DNA of 64,000 nt from Bacteroidota bacterium (GTDB lineage Bacteria > Bacteroidota > Ignavibacteria > UBA10030), in contig JALONQ010000002.1 of assembly GCA_025454835.1 (NCBI GenBank), forward strand, positions 62,001 to 126,000, written 5' to 3'. The notes under the pieces were generated by a model that made no database searches, was not told where the DNA came from, and saw only the letters and a program-made list of their open reading frames with translations. Shown in pieces: positions 61,700 through 64,000 of the stretch (position 1 is the first letter of the stretch; each line of letters opens with the position of its first letter). The position numbers were made by a program, and so were the translations under genes.

Positions 61700-63373
61700 A
61701 TGATCAACCGACTCTTTGCCCTCCTCTTCGTCGTCTCTTCGATGGCATCTGCCCAAACCGCCACGGTCAACCTTGTGTTGGTCAACGGCAAGGTTTGGAC
61801 CGTGGATCGATCACATCCGGAGGCGCAGGCCATCGCCATCGCCGGGGATCGGATCCTCGCGGTCGGGACCAACCGAGCCATGCGAGCCTTGGCTGGGCCT
61901 AAGGCCCGAGTCATCGACCTCAAAGGACGCCGGGTAGTGCCGGGGTTCATCGACAATCACACGCACTTCATGACCGGCGGGTTCCAACTGCAGTCGGTCG
62001 ACCTGCGTTCCGCGAAGAGCCCCGAGGAGTTTTCCAGGCTCATTGCCGAGCGAGCGATGGCGAAGCCAGGCCGCTGGATCACCGGCGGCGACTGGGACCA
62101 CGACGCGTGGGCCGGCGGGCCACTCCCGACCAAAGAACTGATCGACGCTGCCACCGGATCGACGCCCGTCTTCGTCAACCGATACGACGGACATATGGCC
62201 TTGGCGAACTCACATGTGCTGAAACTGGCGGGCATCACGAAGGACACGCCCGACCCGCCGGGAGGGACGATCGTCCGCGACCCGACGACCGGCGAGGCGA
62301 CCGGCGTGCTGAAGGACGAAGCCATGTCGCTCGTGTATCGGGTCATGCCGGCCGACACGCCGGCAGAGTTGGAGGAGGCAGCGCTCCTCGCGCTGGCCGA
62401 AGCACGAAGGTTTGGCGTCACGTCGATCCAGGATGTCTCGACGGGTGCCCACCTCCGTGCCTACCAGGCCATCCGTCGCAGCGGCAGGTTGACCGCACGG
62501 TTCCACTGCCGTATTCCGATCGGCGAGTGGAAGTCCCTCGGTGCTGCTGGGATCGAAGTGCCGTTCGGCGACGAATGGATCCGCGTCGGATCTCTCAAGG
62601 CCTTCGCCGACGGCTCGCTCGGTTCGACGACAGCGCTCTTCTACGCCCCCTATGACTCCGACCCGACGACCCGCGGATTGCCGAGTGACATCGTGCTCGA
62701 TGGCCGCCTCGTGCAGTGGGCGATCGAAGCGGACAGAGCACGGCTCCAGCTTTCCATCCATGCCATCGGCGACAGCGCGAACAGCCTGATGATCGACCTC
62801 TTCGACCGCATCCGCCGGGAGAATCCGGCATGGGACCGTCGGTTCCGCATCGAGCATGCCCAGCATATCCATCCCAAGGACTTCGTCCGGTTCGAACAGC
62901 TCGGCGTCATCGCGTCGGCTCAGCCGTATCATGCCATCGACGACGGGCGCTGGGCTGAGAAGCGCATCGGACATGACCGATGCCGCACGACGTATCCGTT
63001 CCGTTCGTTCCTCGATGCGGGTATCAAGCTGAGCTTCGGGAGCGATTGGACGGTCGGCCCGCTCGATCCGCTGCTCGGGATCTATGCCGCCGTCACGCGC
63101 CGCACGATCGACGGGGCCACACCGGACGGCTGGTTCCCCGAGCAGAAGATCACGGTCGCCGAGGCTGTGGAGGCCTACACGCTGACCAACGCCTATACGG
63201 TGTTCGAGGAACGTGAGAAGGGGAGCCTCACGCCGGGAAAATTAGCCGACATCGTCGTGCTCTCCGAGGACATCTTCGCCATCGATCCGGTGAAGATCGA
63301 GGGCGTGAGGGTCGACGTGACGATCGTGGGTGGGCGGGTGGTGTACGATCGCGACATAAACGAGAAAAGATGA
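61700..63373 (+). CDS. Exported amidohydrolase (YtcJ-like)
   Basis: 557 residues; signal peptide (MINRLFALLFVVSSMASAQ). Amidohydrolase superfamily, YtcJ-type: metal site HTHFM in VVPGFIDNHTHFMTGG, the YtcJ motifs ITGGDWDHDAWAGGPLP and RYDGHMALANS, FADGSLGSTTALFYAPY, HAIGDSAN, RIEHAQHI and SFGSDWTVGPLDPLLGIY (last Asp). The final strand LADIVVLSEDIF closes the barrel. The substrate of these enzymes is mostly unknown; N-substituted amides such as formamides are known for relatives. Confidence 0.93.
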   Translation: MINRLFALLFVVSSMASAQTATVNLVLVNGKVWTVDRSHPEAQAIAIAGDRILAVGTNRAMRALAGPKARVIDLKGRRVVPGFIDNHTHFMTGGFQLQSVDLRSAKSPEEFSRLIAERAMAKPGRWITGGDWDHDAWAGGPLPTKELIDAATGSTPVFVNRYDGHMALANSHVLKLAGITKDTPDPPGGTIVRDPTTGEATGVLKDEAMSLVYRVMPADTPAELEEAALLALAEARRFGVTSIQDVSTGAHLRAYQAIRRSGRLTARFHCRIPIGEWKSLGAAGIEVPFGDEWIRVGSLKAFADGSLGSTTALFYAPYDSDPTTRGLPSDIVLDGRLVQWAIEADRARLQLSIHAIGDSANSLMIDLFDRIRRENPAWDRRFRIEHAQHIHPKDFVRFEQLGVIASAQPYHAIDDGRWAEKRIGHDRCRTTYPFRSFLDAGIKLSFGSDWTVGPLDPLLGIYAAVTRRTIDGATPDGWFPEQKITVAEAVEAYTLTNAYTVFEEREKGSLTPGKLADIVVLSEDIFAIDPVKIEGVRVDVTIVGGRVVYDRDINEKR

Positions 63374-63514
63374 TCCACGAATGAACACGAAGGAACAGCC
63401 AGAGGCCCATCACACATGCCGCGACAGCGGCTATCCAAATACTATCCAGATGAGAAGTTGGTCATCGCTGCGCGATGATGATGAAATGCTTCCGGCTGTT
63501 CTTCGTGGATTCGT
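63373..63514. repeat. Inverted repeat of the CCACGAAG type between amidohydrolase and recG
   Basis: ATCCACGAATGAACACGAAGGAACAGCC (split: ATCCACGAATGAACACG / AAGGAACAGCC) at 63373-63400 pairs, with small gaps, with GGCTGTTCTTCGTGGATTCGT-type sequence at 63494-63514. Fills the whole 165-bp gap. Related to the AGCCACAAAG family in word content and position. Confidence 0.6.
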
Positions 63515-63538
63515 ACTTCACGGCGAGTGCCTTCGATA

Positions 63539-64000
63539 ATGTCCGCGCCCTCTTCATCCACTGATCTCCAGTACCTCAAGGGCATCGGTCCGCGACGCGC
63601 GGAGGTGCTTCAGGAGCATGGCATCCGCTCGGTCCGCGACCTGCTCCTGCGGTTCCCGTTCGATTACCTCGACCGCAGCCGGATCATGACCGTCCGCGAC
63701 CTACGAAAGGTCGTCGTCGATGCGGTGGAGGTGACCGTCGTCGCGAACGTCGTCAAGGTCGAAGCGCGAAAGACGAAGAAGACGCATCGGATGATGTTCC
63801 TCCTGAGCGTCTCCGACGGCACGGGCACGCTGTCCTGTGTTTGGTTTGAGGGGTACCGGTGGCTGAAGGATGCGTTCGCCGAGGGCGAGGTGCTGGCGCT
63901 CTCTGCCGTTCCGGTGTTCGACCGGTACGGAAAGGTGCAGTTCGTGCACCCGCAGTTCGACCGATTGGCAAGCTCCGAAGCGGACGAGCCCGACTGGGGC
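63539..64000 (+). CDS. recG: ATP-dependent DNA helicase RecG (start only)
   Basis: ATG 63539; 154 codons to the window edge. The N-terminal wedge domain is recognisable: DLQYLKGIGPRRAEVLQEHG, RDLLLRFPFDYLDRSRIM, and MMFLLSVSDGTGTLSCVWFE with FVHPQFDRLA. RecG remodels stalled replication forks and branched DNA. The helicase motifs lie beyond the window. With recN at the other end, both window edges carry repair genes. Confidence 0.93.
   Translation, partial: MSAPSSSTDLQYLKGIGPRRAEVLQEHGIRSVRDLLLRFPFDYLDRSRIMTVRDLRKVVVDAVEVTVVANVVKVEARKTKKTHRMMFLLSVSDGTGTLSCVWFEGYRWLKDAFAEGEVLALSAVPVFDRYGKVQFVHPQFDRLASSEADEPDWG

Overview
The window looks like bacterial chromosome from the FCB group. My best guess is the Chlorobi/Ignavibacteria/Kapabacteria side of Bacteroidota. 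The reasons are: two large exported proteins end in type IX secretion (T9SS) C-terminal sorting domains; the F-type ATPase operon carries a, c, b, delta, alpha and gamma but no beta/epsilon genes; an MqnA-like menaquinone enzyme is present; G+C is high (judged by eye); and three clean sigma70-type promoters plus many Shine-Dalgarno sites argue against classical Bacteroidia. No rRNA, transposase, phage or CRISPR locus is visible.

Left third (1-24.1 kb), mostly core genes on the minus strand: recN (its 3' end runs off the window); an ffh-rpsP-rimM-trmD-rplS-mqnA-like operon; and an envelope/energy operon (M23 peptidase, bactofilin, atpZ, a membrane protein, atpBEFHA, atpG) from a strong promoter. 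A divergent promoter drives a zinc-ribbon protein and rpsU. Next come an exported aminopeptidase P, a T9SS BNR-repeat protein, and a molybdopterin operon (moeA-moaD-moaE-moaA-lipoprotein). A cation efflux protein with an apparent internal deletion, mgsA and bacterioferritin follow on the plus strand.

Middle (24.1-42 kb), more accessory: a multi-PAS/GAF histidine kinase; an ECF sigma/anti-sigma/DUF4097 operon; a 1.3 kb RNA locus with one intact CAU tRNA among several tRNA copies broken by palindromic inserts; a GT4 fusion plus GH130 pair; an SPFH protein; a run of small stress proteins including a frameshifted CsbD-like copy; a NarL-type regulator; and a metal/sulfur/polyamine cluster (DsrE, zinc ribbon, PdaD, NifX-like, Fur with an operator at its start codon).

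Right third (42-64 kb): hydrolases and peptidases (alpha/beta hydrolase, S9, P1, esterase, amidohydrolase), a cohesin/dockerin T9SS protein, a molybdoenzyme with a fused DmsB-DmsC-like partner (a likely client of the molybdopterin operon), NfnAB, TerC, an APC permease, a tandem-repeat plus possible ncRNA region, and the start of recG.

The least explained part is the repeat biology. Palindromic elements sit inside tRNA copies (29.7-31.0 kb), and one of them recurs at 58.9 kb. A second family of AGCCACAAAG-type inverted repeats occupies at least four intergenic gaps. Three direct repeats of about 106 bp lie before the permease.
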